From assembly GCF_000282655.1 (NCBI RefSeq), contig NZ_AKIV01000071.1:1-64000 (forward strand): a DNA stretch of 64,000 nucleotides, given 5' to 3'. Within the stretch, counting starts at the first letter, position 1. Every line of letters begins with the position of its first letter. The notes beneath the pieces are model-generated. The model was not told the DNA's origin. It worked only from the letters and a program-made list of their open reading frames with translations, and did not search any database. The DNA comes from Polaromonas sp. CF318 (GTDB lineage Bacteria > Pseudomonadota > Gammaproteobacteria > Burkholderiales > Burkholderiaceae_C). Below are positions 9,928 to 21,293 of the stretch, one piece after another. The position numbers and the translations under genes are program-made.

Positions 9928-10716
9928 ATGAATGTGACCGAGATGCTGGAGATCAACGGCGTGCGCCTGGAACTCAGGCGCATCGCCGGGCAGCCCGGCT
10001 TGGCCCCGATTGTTTTCCTGCACGAAGGCCTGGGCTCGGTCGCCTTGTGGACGCAGCGCGGGCTGGACTGGCCGCAGGCCGTCTGTGCGGCGACGGGCCG
10101 GGCCGGTGTCGTGTATTCGCGGCGCGGCTATGGCCATTCCACGCCCGTTCCCGACGTGCGCGGCAGCGGCCGCTTGCTGCCCGACTACATGCACGGGGAA
10201 GCCTGGGAGGTGCTGCCCGCCCTGCTGCGTGCCCTGGACATCAGCCGGCCTGTGCTGCTGGGCCACTCCGACGGTGCCACCATCGCCCTGCTCCACGCCA
10301 GCCGCCATCCTGTGTCGGCCTGCATCGCCATGGCGCCGCATGTGCTGGTGGAAGACATTGCCGTGCAGGCCATCACCGAGGCGCGTGCGGCCTTTGAGTC
10401 AGGGGGATTGCGCGATCGCCTGGCGCGCTACCACGCCGACGTCGAGGTGGCCTTCTGGCAATGGAACGACGTCTGGCTGTCCGACGCCTTTCGCCGCTTC
10501 GACATCCGCGAGGAATGCGGCCGCATCACGGCGCCGCTGTTGCTCATCCAGGGCCTGGACGACGAGTACGGCACGATGCGCCAGCTCGACGAAATCGCAC
10601 GGTCGGCGCCCCATGCGCTGCAGTTGCGGCTGGCGGCCTGCGGGCATTCACCCCAGCGCGACCAGCCCGGCCGGACCGTGGAGGCGATTGCCGGCTTCCT
10701 GAAGGCCGTGGGCTGA
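9928..10716 (+). CDS. Alpha/beta hydrolase
   Basis: 262 residues. The oxyanion region is IVFLHEGLGSVALW, the nucleophile elbow GHSDGAT (Ser about 112), the acid Asp lies in LLLIQGLDDEYGT, and the catalytic His in AACGHSPQRDQP. It is cytoplasmic, with no signal peptide. It resembles hydrolases of the enol-lactone/ester type; the substrate is unknown. The gene stands alone, converging on the next gene with only 3 bases between stop codons. Confidence 0.9.
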   Translation: MNVTEMLEINGVRLELRRIAGQPGLAPIVFLHEGLGSVALWTQRGLDWPQAVCAATGRAGVVYSRRGYGHSTPVPDVRGSGRLLPDYMHGEAWEVLPALLRALDISRPVLLGHSDGATIALLHASRHPVSACIAMAPHVLVEDIAVQAITEARAAFESGGLRDRLARYHADVEVAFWQWNDVWLSDAFRRFDIREECGRITAPLLLIQGLDDEYGTMRQLDEIARSAPHALQLRLAACGHSPQRDQPGRTVEAIAGFLKAVG

Positions 10717-10719
10717 AAC

Positions 10720-11310
10720 TCAGGCCTCTTTGACCTCGATGTGATAGGTCGCCCAGGGGCACCAGGCAAAGCGCGCGGATACCGGCTTGGCCGCCATCTC
10801 GGGGAAACGGTCCGCGTCATACACGGCCCACAGCGGCCCCAGCCCGCCCAATGACAAAGGCTGGCCGTCCATGTGGGTGGCGACGATAAAGCGGTATTTG
10901 CCGAGTTCGGCGGCCGTCACCTGGGCCGCGTAGCCGTCCACCGCGCGTACAAACACCGTGGTCTTGTCATTGAGTTTCACGCCGCTGGCCTTGAGCACAT
11001 CGGCCAGCAGCGGGCCTTTGAGCGTGTGCGGCTTGTTGTCGTATTCCAGCGTCGGCTTGATGGTGACGGCCGGCAGCGCGGCCAGCGTGGCAAAGTCAAA
11101 GGCCTGCGCCTTGTCGAACTTGATCTTCTGCTTGGCCATCATCTGGTCCAGCGCCGGATCGAGGGCACCGCGGTTGCCCGCGCCTATCAGCCCGCTGACG
11201 GTCAGCACCGTTGGGCCTTTTTGCGCCTTGGGCGCCAGCTGGGCCTGCGCCATTCCAGGCAGGGCGGCAGCGCCCAAGGCCGCCACACCCATAAATTTGC
11301 GTTTATCCAT
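10720..11310 (-). CDS. Secreted protein with oxidoreductase molybdopterin-binding-like fold
   Basis: 196 residues. A signal peptide (MDKRKFMGVAALGAAALPGMAQA) precedes a small domain with VLTVSGLIG, HTLKGPLLADVLKASG and VFVRAVDGYAAQVTAAEL, the pattern of short periplasmic proteins assigned to the SUOX/YedY molybdopterin-binding fold. At this size it lacks the dimerisation domain, and a cofactor is not certain. The ATG at 11310 fits the signal peptide better than the in-frame start at 11334. Confidence 0.75.
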   Translation of the reverse strand: MDKRKFMGVAALGAAALPGMAQAQLAPKAQKGPTVLTVSGLIGAGNRGALDPALDQMMAKQKIKFDKAQAFDFATLAALPAVTIKPTLEYDNKPHTLKGPLLADVLKASGVKLNDKTTVFVRAVDGYAAQVTAAELGKYRFIVATHMDGQPLSLGGLGPLWAVYDADRFPEMAAKPVSARFAWCPWATYHIEVKEA

Positions 11311-11476
11311 GGATTTCTCTCCCCTTTTTTGCAAGTTCTACGCACTGCCGGCGACGGAGTTTCCGTCTAAAAAATCACACTTAGTCACTAATAAAGCGAA
11401 ACGCCGTGATAAATCTCAAGACAAAGTAGGCAAATAGTCGCATATTGTAAGTACCCGTAACAACCAGGAGTTCGTC

Positions 11477-12154
11477 ATGTACAGAAACTCGGAATGGTCG
11501 CCGGCGGAGCAGCCCCACATGGAGCACATCGCCGAATGGTACAGCCTGTGGTCACGATGGGTAAACCGGGGGAAACGCCGCATTCCCCAACACTGGCCCC
11601 TGCATGCGCGGGTTCTGATGAACAGCGAAGAGCTGCGGGTCTGGCACTGGATGATCAACACCTTTGACGACCACCATGTGCTGGTCAAGATGCCGGTGAC
11701 CCGCTTCACCCGGCCCAACGCCAATGAAAACAGCCTGTACTGGTATGAAATGCTCCAGAACACCACCTGCACGTTTTCGGTCTGCGCCAGCGACGGCCAT
11801 GTGGTCGGCTGCGTCGACGTCCCCAAGTCCTTCGGCCTGTCCCGCAAAGCCAGAAACCTGAAAAGCAACTTGCTGGCCCAATGCGGCATTTGTTATGTGG
11901 TGCTGAACCCTTCCATGCTGCCGGACCAGGACGCACTCCGCAACGAATTCCTCGGCGAAGAAGCCACCAAAAACCGGCACCTCAAGCGTGAAGAAGCGAT
12001 GCTCGAAACCGCCCGCCTCAGCCTGAAAAACACGCTGGCGCAACAGCGCCAGATTCGCACGATCCTGGACCAGGAGCACACCAGCAGCATGCCCAACCAT
12101 TGGCACGACTCCTTCCTCATACAGTCCAACACCCGTCCGGCGGAACTGCGGTAA
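11477..12154 (+). CDS. DUF2726-like protein of unknown function
   Basis: 225 residues. The central part (about 45-150) has the spacing of DUF2726 domains: LMNSEELRVWHWMINTF, HHVLVKMPVTRF, CTFSVCASDGHVVGCVDV and CGICYVVLNPSMLP. A charged helical tail follows (EEAMLETARLSLKNTLAQQRQ). No signal peptide or membrane segment. DUF2726 has been linked to restriction-endonuclease-like folds, but the acidic active-site residues are not evident here. A monocistronic gene between convergent neighbours. Confidence 0.7.
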   Translation: MYRNSEWSPAEQPHMEHIAEWYSLWSRWVNRGKRRIPQHWPLHARVLMNSEELRVWHWMINTFDDHHVLVKMPVTRFTRPNANENSLYWYEMLQNTTCTFSVCASDGHVVGCVDVPKSFGLSRKARNLKSNLLAQCGICYVVLNPSMLPDQDALRNEFLGEEATKNRHLKREEAMLETARLSLKNTLAQQRQIRTILDQEHTSSMPNHWHDSFLIQSNTRPAELR

Positions 12155-12181
12155 ACGTAGCCGGCAATGTGCCGGCAGTGC

Positions 12182-12922
12182 TCAGCCTGCGATGCGCGCC
12201 AGGTCCTGCACCGTCAGCCAGCGCCACTCGCCAGCCTTGAGGTCGGCCGGCAAGTCCAGCGAGCCTATGCGCGAACGGTGCAGGCCGCCCACCTCTTCCA
12301 CCCGGTTGCCCACGGCGGCGACCATGCGCTTGACCTGGTGGTATTTGCCTTCCGTCAAGGTCAGGCTCAGTTGGTTCTCGCCGGTCTTTTCGCAGGCCGC
12401 GGCCCGCACCGGCTTGGGGTCGTCATCCAGCACCACGCCCGCCAGCAGCTTGGCCACCTGCTTGTCGTCCACCGGGTGCTTGGCCCGCACCTCGTACACC
12501 TTGGGCACATGGTGCTTGGGCGAACTCATGCGGTGGATGAACTTGCCGTCATCCGACAGCAGCAAAAGGCCCGTGGTGTCCTGGTCGAGCCGCCCCACCG
12601 CCTGCACACCGGCCGCCGCACCGCCGCCGCGCTGACGAATGGGCGCCGGCAGCAGCGTATAGATGCTCGGGTACGCGCTGGGCTTTTGCGAACACTCATA
12701 GCCTGCGGGCTTGTGCAACATCAGGTAGGCTTTTTCATGGTATTCCCAGGTCGTGCCTTGAACCGTGAAGCGCAGGCCGTCGACGGCCTCGAATTCGGCG
12801 ACAGGGTCGTCGCAAGGTGCGCCTGCCACCGCCACATAACCTTGTTGAACCAGCCCCGCGCACACGCGCCGCGTGCCGAAGCCCTGGGAGAAGAGAATTT
12901 CCTGGAGTTGCATGCTCGCCAT
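12182..12922 (-). CDS. rsuA: 16S rRNA pseudouridine synthase, RsuA family
   Basis: 246 residues. An N-terminal S4-like RNA-binding segment (ILFSQGFGTRRVCAGLVQQGYV) precedes the RsuA/RluB/E/F catalytic domain with the aspartate motif GRLDQDTTGLLLLSDDG and GKYHQVKRMVAAVGN. It would isomerise a uridine, by family U516 of 16S rRNA, but RsuA and RluE types cannot be separated confidently by eye. Start at ATG 12922 or 12913. Its start lies beside the tmRNA terminator. Confidence 0.85.
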   Translation of the reverse strand: MASMQLQEILFSQGFGTRRVCAGLVQQGYVAVAGAPCDDPVAEFEAVDGLRFTVQGTTWEYHEKAYLMLHKPAGYECSQKPSAYPSIYTLLPAPIRQRGGGAAAGVQAVGRLDQDTTGLLLLSDDGKFIHRMSSPKHHVPKVYEVRAKHPVDDKQVAKLLAGVVLDDDPKPVRAAACEKTGENQLSLTLTEGKYHQVKRMVAAVGNRVEEVGGLHRSRIGSLDLPADLKAGEWRWLTVQDLARIAG

Positions 12923-12977
12923 GGAGGGTATTGTCGCCGCGGACGCAAAGCGGCTGGCCAGCCGCCGGGCGCCCATG

Positions 12978-13007
12978 AAAAAGCCCGGCGGATAAAGGCC
13001 GGGCTTT
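12978..13007 (-). terminator. Terminator of the tmRNA gene
   Basis: Stem AAAGCCCGGC / GCCGGGCTTT with an eight-base loop, followed on the minus strand by a further T run. It begins 8 bases past the tmRNA CCA end and overlaps the region just upstream of the pseudouridine synthase gene. Confidence 0.85.
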
Positions 13008-13014
13008 CGTGAAG

Positions 13015-13401
13015 TGGTGGAGCTGGGGGGATTTGAACCCCCGTCCGCAAGCCTTGTTCGGGCAGATCTACATGTTTAGCGGTCTGATTTGGGTCTCGCC
13101 ACCTGTGTCGCGCAGTCGCACGCTACACAGGACGCCAGCACCCTATTTTCTCGCCCCGGGTTAAGGTACCCAGCCCGGAGCCAGCCGATGAAATTATCTT
13201 TACAGCCGGGAGCATTTAACTTGCGCTAAACACCCCTTGCCCAGCCCATCGGCCTGCTGTTGTAAAGCTCACTGGCAATTAAGCAGCGAGTGCGAAACGT
13301 TCGTCGTTTGCAGTTAGTTTGTTTGAATCTGTTTTACGAGCACACTCAGCTCGACATGCACCACACCGCGTCCGAACCCACGTCGAAACCAATGCAGCCC
13401 C
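13015..13401 (-). ncRNA. ssrA: tmRNA (transfer-messenger RNA, SsrA)
   Basis: 387 bases. The 5' GGGGCTG pairs with CAGCTCC before ACCA at the 3' end, forming the tRNA-like acceptor; the T-loop region (GGGTTCAAATCCCCC) precedes it. The tag frame is at 13279-13311: resume codon GCA, then AACGACGAACGTTTCGCACTC..., giving the peptide ANDERFALAA and a TAA stop. The alanyl-tRNA mimic and mRNA portion together rescue stalled ribosomes with SmpB and mark products for proteolysis. Confidence 0.97.
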
Positions 13402-13410
13402 AGGAGGCCT

Positions 13411-13439
13411 AGTTTACGCCATTCGCAACAAATTCAAGA
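13411..13439 (-). promoter_or_regulatory. Candidate promoter of ssrA overlapping the gph stop codon
   Basis: On the minus strand a TAAACT hexamer (13411-13416) has a TCTTGA at 17 bases (13434-13439). The hexamer is placed 10-15 bases before the mature 5' end and contains the gph stop codon TAA. A plausible sigma-70 element, not certain. Confidence 0.4.
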
Positions 13440-14079
13440 GGGCGCCGGGTGCGGCGATGGTCGCATCGGCTTTCCAGCCTCCGGTGTCGGCGGTTTTGCC
13501 AAGGTATCCGTAGGCGGCGGCCACCGTGGGCATGCCCGCGGCCCGACCCGCGACGATGTCGCGCTCGTCGTCGCCAACATAAATACAGCGGCCGGGCGCC
13601 ATGTCGAGCTGCCGCGCCGCCTCAAGCAGGGGCGCCGGGTGCGGTTTGGAATGCGGCGTGGTATCGCCGCTCACAATGGTTTGGGCGGTGTCGAACAACG
13701 GCATGGCCTTGGTCAGCGGGACGGTAAAACGGGCTGATTTGTTGGTCACCACACCCCACTTGAAGCCGGCCTGGCCGATCCGGGCGATCAGTTCGGCCAC
13801 ACCTTCAAACACCGTGGTGTGCTCGGTCATGCGCGCCTCGTAATTGCAGAAGAACTCTTCCTTGAGCTCGGGGAAGCGGGCATCGTCCGGTGTAAGACCA
13901 AAGGCCACAGCAATCATGCCGCGCGCGCCCGCGCCCGCCATGGGGCGGTATAGCGCCAGTGGAAGCGATGCCAGCCCCCGGTCAGTGCGCATTTTGTCGG
14001 CGGCTGCGCCCAAGTCGGGCGCGCTGTCTATCAGGGTGCCGTCCAGGTCGAACAACACGGCAGCAATGTCTTTGAACAT
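13414..14079 (-). CDS. gph: Phosphoglycolate phosphatase (HAD family)
   Basis: 221 residues with HAD motifs: nucleophile DLDGTLIDSAPDLG at the start, VVTNKS (motif II), a Lys in SKPHPAPLL (motif III) and VGDDERDIVAGRAAGM (motif IV). It hydrolyses 2-phosphoglycolate produced by DNA repair and oxygenase side reactions. The frame is open 29 codons upstream, but MFKDIAAVLFDLDG at 14079 is the family start. It lies 32 bases after ubiG on the same strand, a pairing common in betaproteobacteria. Confidence 0.93.
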   Translation of the reverse strand: MFKDIAAVLFDLDGTLIDSAPDLGAAADKMRTDRGLASLPLALYRPMAGAGARGMIAVAFGLTPDDARFPELKEEFFCNYEARMTEHTTVFEGVAELIARIGQAGFKWGVVTNKSARFTVPLTKAMPLFDTAQTIVSGDTTPHSKPHPAPLLEAARQLDMAPGRCIYVGDDERDIVAGRAAGMPTVAAAYGYLGKTADTGGWKADATIAAPGALLNLLRMA

Positions 14080-14111
14080 GTCGGGTGTGAATTGAGGCGA
14101 AGCGCGGGATT

Positions 14112-14819
14112 TCAGCTCTTTTGGGTGGCCAGCAGGTAATTGACGCTGGTGTCGGCGCTGAGCCAATAGTGGCGCGTCAGCGGGTTGTACTCCATGCCGC
14201 GGGTCTGTAGCAGGGAGAGCCCGGAGGTCCGGCAGTAGCCGGCCAGTTCACTGGGTTTGACCAGTTTGGCGTACTCGTGGGTGCCGCGGGGCAGCATGTT
14301 CAGCACATACTCCGCGCCCACAATGGCGAACAGAAAGGCTTTGGCGTTGCGGTTGATGGTGGAGAAAAACACATGCCCGCCGGGCTTGACCAGCGCCGCG
14401 CAGGCTTTGACGATGGACGAAGGGTCGGGCACATGCTCCAGCATTTCCATGCAGGTGACGACATCAAAACTGCCCGGCCGCTCGGCCGCCAGCGCTTCGG
14501 CGCTGATTTCGCGGTATTGCACCCCTTCCGTCTGGGCTTCCAGCGCATGGAGCTGGGCGACTTTGAGCGCCTTTGTGGCCAGATCTATGCCCAGGACTTC
14601 GGAGCCCTTACGGGCCATGGAATCGGCCAGGATACCGCCGCCGCAGCCCACATCCAGCACGCGCAGCCCTTTGAGCGGAACCTGGCCGTCGATCCAGCCC
14701 AGGCGCAGGGGATTGATCTGGTGCAGGGGGCGGAACTCGCTTTCGGTGTCCCACCAGCGATGGGCCAAGTCGGAGAATTTGGCCAGCTCGGCGGGATCGA
14801 AGTTATCGCTTGTAGACAT
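14112..14819 (-). CDS. ubiG: Ubiquinone biosynthesis O-methyltransferase UbiG
   Basis: 235 residues. The N-terminus ELAKFSDLAHRWWDTESEFRPLH is diagnostic of UbiG, followed by the SAM-binding VLDVGCGGGILADSMARKG (about 60-78) and the CMEMLEHVPDPS loop. It carries out both O-methylation steps of ubiquinone synthesis, peripherally associated with the membrane. It lies between ompA and gph on the minus strand. Confidence 0.96.
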   Translation of the reverse strand: MSTSDNFDPAELAKFSDLAHRWWDTESEFRPLHQINPLRLGWIDGQVPLKGLRVLDVGCGGGILADSMARKGSEVLGIDLATKALKVAQLHALEAQTEGVQYREISAEALAAERPGSFDVVTCMEMLEHVPDPSSIVKACAALVKPGGHVFFSTINRNAKAFLFAIVGAEYVLNMLPRGTHEYAKLVKPSELAGYCRTSGLSLLQTRGMEYNPLTRHYWLSADTSVNYLLATQKS

Positions 14820-14845
14820 GAGGCATTATCGTTGAGGCATAAAAA

Positions 14846-14865
14846 AACCGCGCCTAGGCGCGGTT
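14846..14865 (-). terminator. Terminator of ompA
   Basis: Perfect 20-base palindrome AACCGCGCC/TAGGCGCGGTT followed on the minus strand by a run of seven T. It lies 20 bases past the ompA stop codon, before ubiG. Confidence 0.9.
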
Positions 14866-14885
14866 CTTGAAGCGATCCCGGAGGA

Positions 14886-15524
14886 TTACTTGTTGGCGCG
14901 GGTACCAACCACTTCGATTTCGACGCGGCGGTTCTTGGCGCGGCCTTCAGCGGTCTTGTTGTCAGCAACTGGCTGTTTCTCGCCCTTGCCTTCAGTGTAG
15001 ACCCGGTTTTTCTCGATGCCCTTGGACACGAGATATGCCTTGACGGCTTCCGAGCGGCGAACCGACAGCTTCTGGTTGTAAGCATCGCTACCAACGGAGT
15101 CGGTGTGACCCACGGCGATGATGACTTCCAGGTTGATGTCCTTGATCTTGCCGACCAGATCGTCCAGCTTGGCTTTGCCTTCTGGCTTGATCACAGACTT
15201 GTTGAAGTCAAAGAAAGCGTCAGCGGCGTAGGTAACCTTCGTTGCGGCGGGAGGAGCGACCGGAGCGGGACCTGGACGGGCAGGAGCAGCAGGAGTAGCG
15301 GCAACAGGAGCGGCGGGAGCCATCGCAGGGGCAATTGCGCCATCGCAACCAGGGGCTGCAGTAGCAGGCGTCCAGTTGGCATCGCGCCAGCACAGTTCGT
15401 TGGTGCCGTTTTTCCAGACCAGCTCACGATTGCCGTTCATCCAGTTGTCGATCGTTTGTGCCCCAGCGGCGGTAGCAAGCGCTGCGGAAGCAAACAACAT
15501 TGCCACTTTGTTGAGTTTCTTCAT
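14886..15524 (-). CDS. OmpA-family peptidoglycan-associated envelope protein
   Basis: 212 residues. A signal peptide (VAMLFASAALATAAGAQ) is followed by a short NWMNGNRELVWKNGTNELCW segment and a Pro/Ala-rich linker. The OmpA C-terminal domain (about 100-205) carries FFDFNKSVIKPEG and the peptidoglycan-binding GHTDSVGSDAYNQKLSVRRS. The eight-stranded barrel of enteric OmpA is absent, as is usual for the betaproteobacterial form. It anchors the outer envelope to peptidoglycan. A strong terminator follows. Confidence 0.93.
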   Translation of the reverse strand: MKKLNKVAMLFASAALATAAGAQTIDNWMNGNRELVWKNGTNELCWRDANWTPATAAPGCDGAIAPAMAPAAPVAATPAAPARPGPAPVAPPAATKVTYAADAFFDFNKSVIKPEGKAKLDDLVGKIKDINLEVIIAVGHTDSVGSDAYNQKLSVRRSEAVKAYLVSKGIEKNRVYTEGKGEKQPVADNKTAEGRAKNRRVEIEVVGTRANK

Positions 15525-15609
15525 GGTTCTCCTCTAGAGAAAAGCCGCAGACTTGCTGCGATTAGTAATTTACACGCCGTGAGTGACCATCACTCAAAGC
15601 GTTACATCG

Positions 15610-15637
15610 ATTGTGCCACACCTGCCCCAACCTTCAA
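15610..15637 (-). promoter_or_regulatory. Candidate sigma-70 promoter of ompA
   Basis: Minus strand TTGAAG (15632-15637), a 16-base spacer, then CACAAT (15610-15615), about 85 bases before the ompA start. Spacing and hexamers fit sigma-70; not tested. Confidence 0.45.
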
Positions 15638-15686
15638 GCACGCTATCGGCTTCGTCTGACACAGACTTAAGATTCTTGAGCATTTG

Positions 15687-15717
15687 TTGCTGCCCCGCCA
15701 CAAGTGGCCGCTATAAA
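15687..15717 (+). promoter_or_regulatory. Candidate promoter of gyrA
   Basis: TTGCTG (15687-15692), a 19-base spacer, then TATAAA (15712-15717), 60 bases before the gyrA start. The -10 is good, the spacer slightly long. Confidence 0.35.
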
Positions 15718-15776
15718 CTCAAGCCTTAAAATCGCTGGCTTTCCTCAAGAATCTCGAAATCCCAACCAGGCCGCTC

Positions 15777-18424
<2,648 letters not shown>

Positions 18425-18425
<1 letters not shown>

Positions 18426-18994
18426 TGAAAAAACTGATTACCACCCTCGCGATCGCCGGCCTGGCCTGCAGCGCAGCCGTCCACGCCCAGACCGACCCCA
18501 AAACCGAGCTGGCCAAAAAAGTGGTCGCCCTGCAGCAGGGTCCCGAGCTGGATCGCCTGGTGGGCCAGTTGGCCGGCAGCACGGCCCAGGACCTGATCAA
18601 CAAATGGGGCCCCCAGCTGGAAGCCAACGTACCCAAGGCCAAGCGCCAAAAAGCCTCGGAAGACCTCAACGCCGAACTCAAGAAGTACGCCGATGACACC
18701 AGCCAGCTGATCGGCAAGCAGGTCGGCAAGGTCAGCGCCGAATCGCTGGTACCCGCCTACGCGGAGCGTTTCACGCTCGAGGAACTCCAGCAGATCGCCG
18801 CCTTCTTCGAGTCCCCCGCCATCAAAAAATACCAGGCCACCGCGCCTGAGCTCGGCAACGTCTTTGTGCAGAAACTCGTCGAGGCCTCGCGCACCGACGT
18901 GGTGGCGCGCATCAAGCAGTTCGACGAGACGGCGGTAAAGATCGTCGGCACCAGCCCTGCCCCGGGAGCAGCCAAGCCGCCCGCGAAGAAATGA
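18425..18994 (+). CDS. Secreted DUF2059 protein
   Basis: 189 residues. A signal peptide ([22 protein letters not shown]) is followed by a DUF2059 helical domain, including [31 protein letters not shown]. The function of the family is unknown; proteins of this type are periplasmic. ATG 18425 overlaps the gyrA stop, and its own stop overlaps the serC start (ATGA), indicating translational coupling on both sides. The insertion between gyrA and serC is a known Burkholderiales arrangement. Confidence 0.9.
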
Positions 18995-20097
18995 CCCGTC
19001 CGTTCAATTTTTCCGCCGGCCCTGCGAACCTGCCCGAGGAGGTTTTGCAGCAGGCGGCGGGTGAAATGCTGGACTGGCACGGCAGCGGCATGAGCGTGAT
19101 GGAGATGAGCCATCGCGGCAAGGAGTTCATCTCCATCTATGAAGCCGCCGAGGCCGATTTTCGCGAACTCATGGCCGTTCCGGCCCACTTCAAGATCCTG
19201 TTCATGCAGGGCGGCGGGCTGGCCGAGAACGCCATCGTTCCGCTGAACCTGTCGCGCGGGCGTTCCGCTGATTTTGTGGTGACCGGCAGCTGGAGCGACA
19301 AGTCGCAAAAAGAAGCGCGCAAGTACTGCGACGCGCAGGTCGCCGCCAGCAACGCCGACAACGGGCACACGCAGCTGCCCGCGCCTTCGGGCTGGAAGCT
19401 GCGCCCGGACGCGGCCTACGTGCACCTGTGCACCAACGAAACCATCAACGGCGTGGAATTCCAGAGCCTGCCGGACCTCAAGGCCCTGGGAAGCGACGCA
19501 CCCCTGGTGATTGACTTCTCGTCCCACGTGGCCTCACGGTCCGTCGACTGGTCCCGCGTTGGCCTGGCCTTCGGCGGGGCGCAGAAAAACCTCGGTCCCG
19601 CCGGCGTGACGCTGGTGGTCATCCGCGAGGACCTGCTCGGCCACGCCATGGCGGCATGCCCCAGCGCCTTCGATTACAAGACGGTGGCGGACAACCAGTC
19701 GATGTACAACACGCCGCCCACCTACGCCATCTACATCGCGGGCCTGACCTTTCAGTGGCTCAAGCGCCAGCGGGAAGGCGCGGCCGCCGGTGTCGCGGCC
19801 ATGGAAAAGCGTAACCTGGCCAAGGCGCAGCTGCTTTACGACGCGATCGACAGCTCGCAGTTCTACCTGAACAAGGTCGGCAAGGACTGCCGCTCGCGCA
19901 TGAACGTGCCTTTTTTCCTGCGCGACGAATCGCGCAACGAGGCTTTCCTGGCCGGCGCCAAGGCGGCGGGCCTGCTTCAGCTCAAGGGCCACAAGTCGGT
20001 AGGCGGCATGCGCGCCAGCATTTACAACGCCATGCCGCTGGCCGGCGTGCAGGCGCTGGTGGCGTACATGCGAGAATTCGAACAAAAACACGCCTAG
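18991..20097 (+). CDS. serC: Phosphoserine aminotransferase
   Basis: 368 residues. It starts [18 protein letters not shown], the SerC signature, and has the PLP-binding lysine in [18 protein letters not shown] class V aminotransferase converting 3-phosphohydroxypyruvate and glutamate to phosphoserine, and also the equivalent step of pyridoxal phosphate synthesis. The serC-pheA-tyrA-aroA order ties serine, chorismate and aromatic amino acid pathways together. Confidence 0.97.
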   Translation: MTRPFNFSAGPANLPEEVLQQAAGEMLDWHGSGMSVMEMSHRGKEFISIYEAAEADFRELMAVPAHFKILFMQGGGLAENAIVPLNLSRGRSADFVVTGSWSDKSQKEARKYCDAQVAASNADNGHTQLPAPSGWKLRPDAAYVHLCTNETINGVEFQSLPDLKALGSDAPLVIDFSSHVASRSVDWSRVGLAFGGAQKNLGPAGVTLVVIREDLLGHAMAACPSAFDYKTVADNQSMYNTPPTYAIYIAGLTFQWLKRQREGAAAGVAAMEKRNLAKAQLLYDAIDSSQFYLNKVGKDCRSRMNVPFFLRDESRNEAFLAGAKAAGLLQLKGHKSVGGMRASIYNAMPLAGVQALVAYMREFEQKHA

Positions 20098-20111
20098 GAC
20101 GAAATACCCCA

Positions 20112-20163
20112 TGCCCGCCACATTCACTGTCCCCAAGGGGCATCCAGTGCAGATGGCGCGGGC
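20112..20163 (+). repeat. Imperfect hairpin between serC and pheA
   Basis: Arms GCCCGC...CACTG...CCCC and GGGG...CAGTG...GCGGGC pair with several bulges around a CCCCAAGGGG apex. There is no T-run, so it is not an obvious terminator. It ends 14 bases before the pheA start. It may be a processing or stability element, or a degenerate copy of an intergenic repeat. Confidence 0.4.
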
Positions 20164-20177
20164 GGACGGCCCCTGAT

Positions 20178-21260
20178 ATGACTGCCAACCTTGCTGATTT
20201 ACGCGTCCAGATCGACGCCCTGGACAGAGAATTGCTTTCCCTGTTGAACCGCCGCGCCCAGGTGGCCGAGCAGGTCGGGGAGCTCAAAAAACGTGAAGGT
20301 ACGCCGTTTTTCCGTCCCGACCGGGTGGCCCAGGTGATAGAGCAGATCCAGCAGGCCAACCAGGGACCGCTCAAGAACGAGCACGTGGCGGCCGTCTGGC
20401 GCGAAATCATGTCGGCCTGCCTGGCCCTGGAATCGCCGGTGCGCGTGGCCTACCTGGGCCCCGCCGGCACCTTCAGCGAACAAGCGGCGCTGCAGTTTTT
20501 CGGTGCCAGCATCGAACACGTTCCCTGCATCAGCATCGATGAGGTCTTTCGCGCGACGGCGGCCGGCAGCGCCAGCTACGGCGTCGTGCCGGTGGAAAAC
20601 TCCACCGAAGGCGTGGTTTCCCGCTCGCTCGACCTGTTCCTCAACTCCCCCCTGCACATCGTCGGCGAAATCAGCCTGATGGTGCGCCACAACCTGCTGC
20701 GGCTCTCGGAGTCGCTCGAAGGCATAGAAGCGGTCTACGCCCACCCCCAGGCGCTGGCCCAATGCCAGGGCTGGCTGACCACGCACCTGCCCCACGCCGA
20801 CCGCCGCACCGCCTCCAGCAACGCCGAGGGCGCGCGCCTGGCCACCACCAACCCGGCCTGGGCCGGCATCGCAAGCGACCGGGCGGCCACCCAATTCGGC
20901 CTTTATACGGCGGCCCACGCCATCCAGGACGACGCCTTCAACCGCACACGTTTTGCCGTGGTCTGCCTGCCGCAGACACTGCCCTCCCCGCCCGCATCCG
21001 GCAAGGATTGCGTCAGCCTGGTGGTATCCGTGCCCAACCGCCCGGGCGCCGTCCACGACATCCTGATGCCGCTGAAAGCCCACGGCGTCTCCATGACCCG
21101 CTTCGAATCGCGCCCGGCACGCTCCGGCCAGTGGGAATACTATTTTTATATTGACCTGCAAGGTCACCCCTCCCAGGACCATGTCAAAGCCGCGCTGGCC
21201 GATTTGCAGCAGCTGTGCGCCTTTTACAAGGTCCTCGGAACCTATCCCATCGGCGATTAA
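20178..21260 (+). CDS. pheA: Bifunctional chorismate mutase / prephenate dehydratase (P-protein)
   Basis: 360 residues. The chorismate mutase AroQ domain is at about 1-90 (LRVQIDALDRELLSLLNRRA). The prephenate dehydratase follows at about 95-270 (VAYLGPAGTFSEQAAL, VPVENSTEGVVSRSLDLF). A C-terminal ACT domain (SLVVSVPNRPGAVHDILMPL, ESRPAR) gives phenylalanine feedback control. It converts chorismate to phenylpyruvate. Initiation has no obvious Shine-Dalgarno sequence. Confidence 0.97.
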   Translation: MTANLADLRVQIDALDRELLSLLNRRAQVAEQVGELKKREGTPFFRPDRVAQVIEQIQQANQGPLKNEHVAAVWREIMSACLALESPVRVAYLGPAGTFSEQAALQFFGASIEHVPCISIDEVFRATAAGSASYGVVPVENSTEGVVSRSLDLFLNSPLHIVGEISLMVRHNLLRLSESLEGIEAVYAHPQALAQCQGWLTTHLPHADRRTASSNAEGARLATTNPAWAGIASDRAATQFGLYTAAHAIQDDAFNRTRFAVVCLPQTLPSPPASGKDCVSLVVSVPNRPGAVHDILMPLKAHGVSMTRFESRPARSGQWEYYFYIDLQGHPSQDHVKAALADLQQLCAFYKVLGTYPIGD

Positions 21261-21293
21261 TGCAACGACTCACAACCTCCCTGGTGCCACAAC

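Noticed and set aside
13015-13095. A tRNA-like 3' end with CCA
   Set aside because: It is the tRNA-like domain of tmRNA; the matching 5' half and the tag frame lie 300 bases away.
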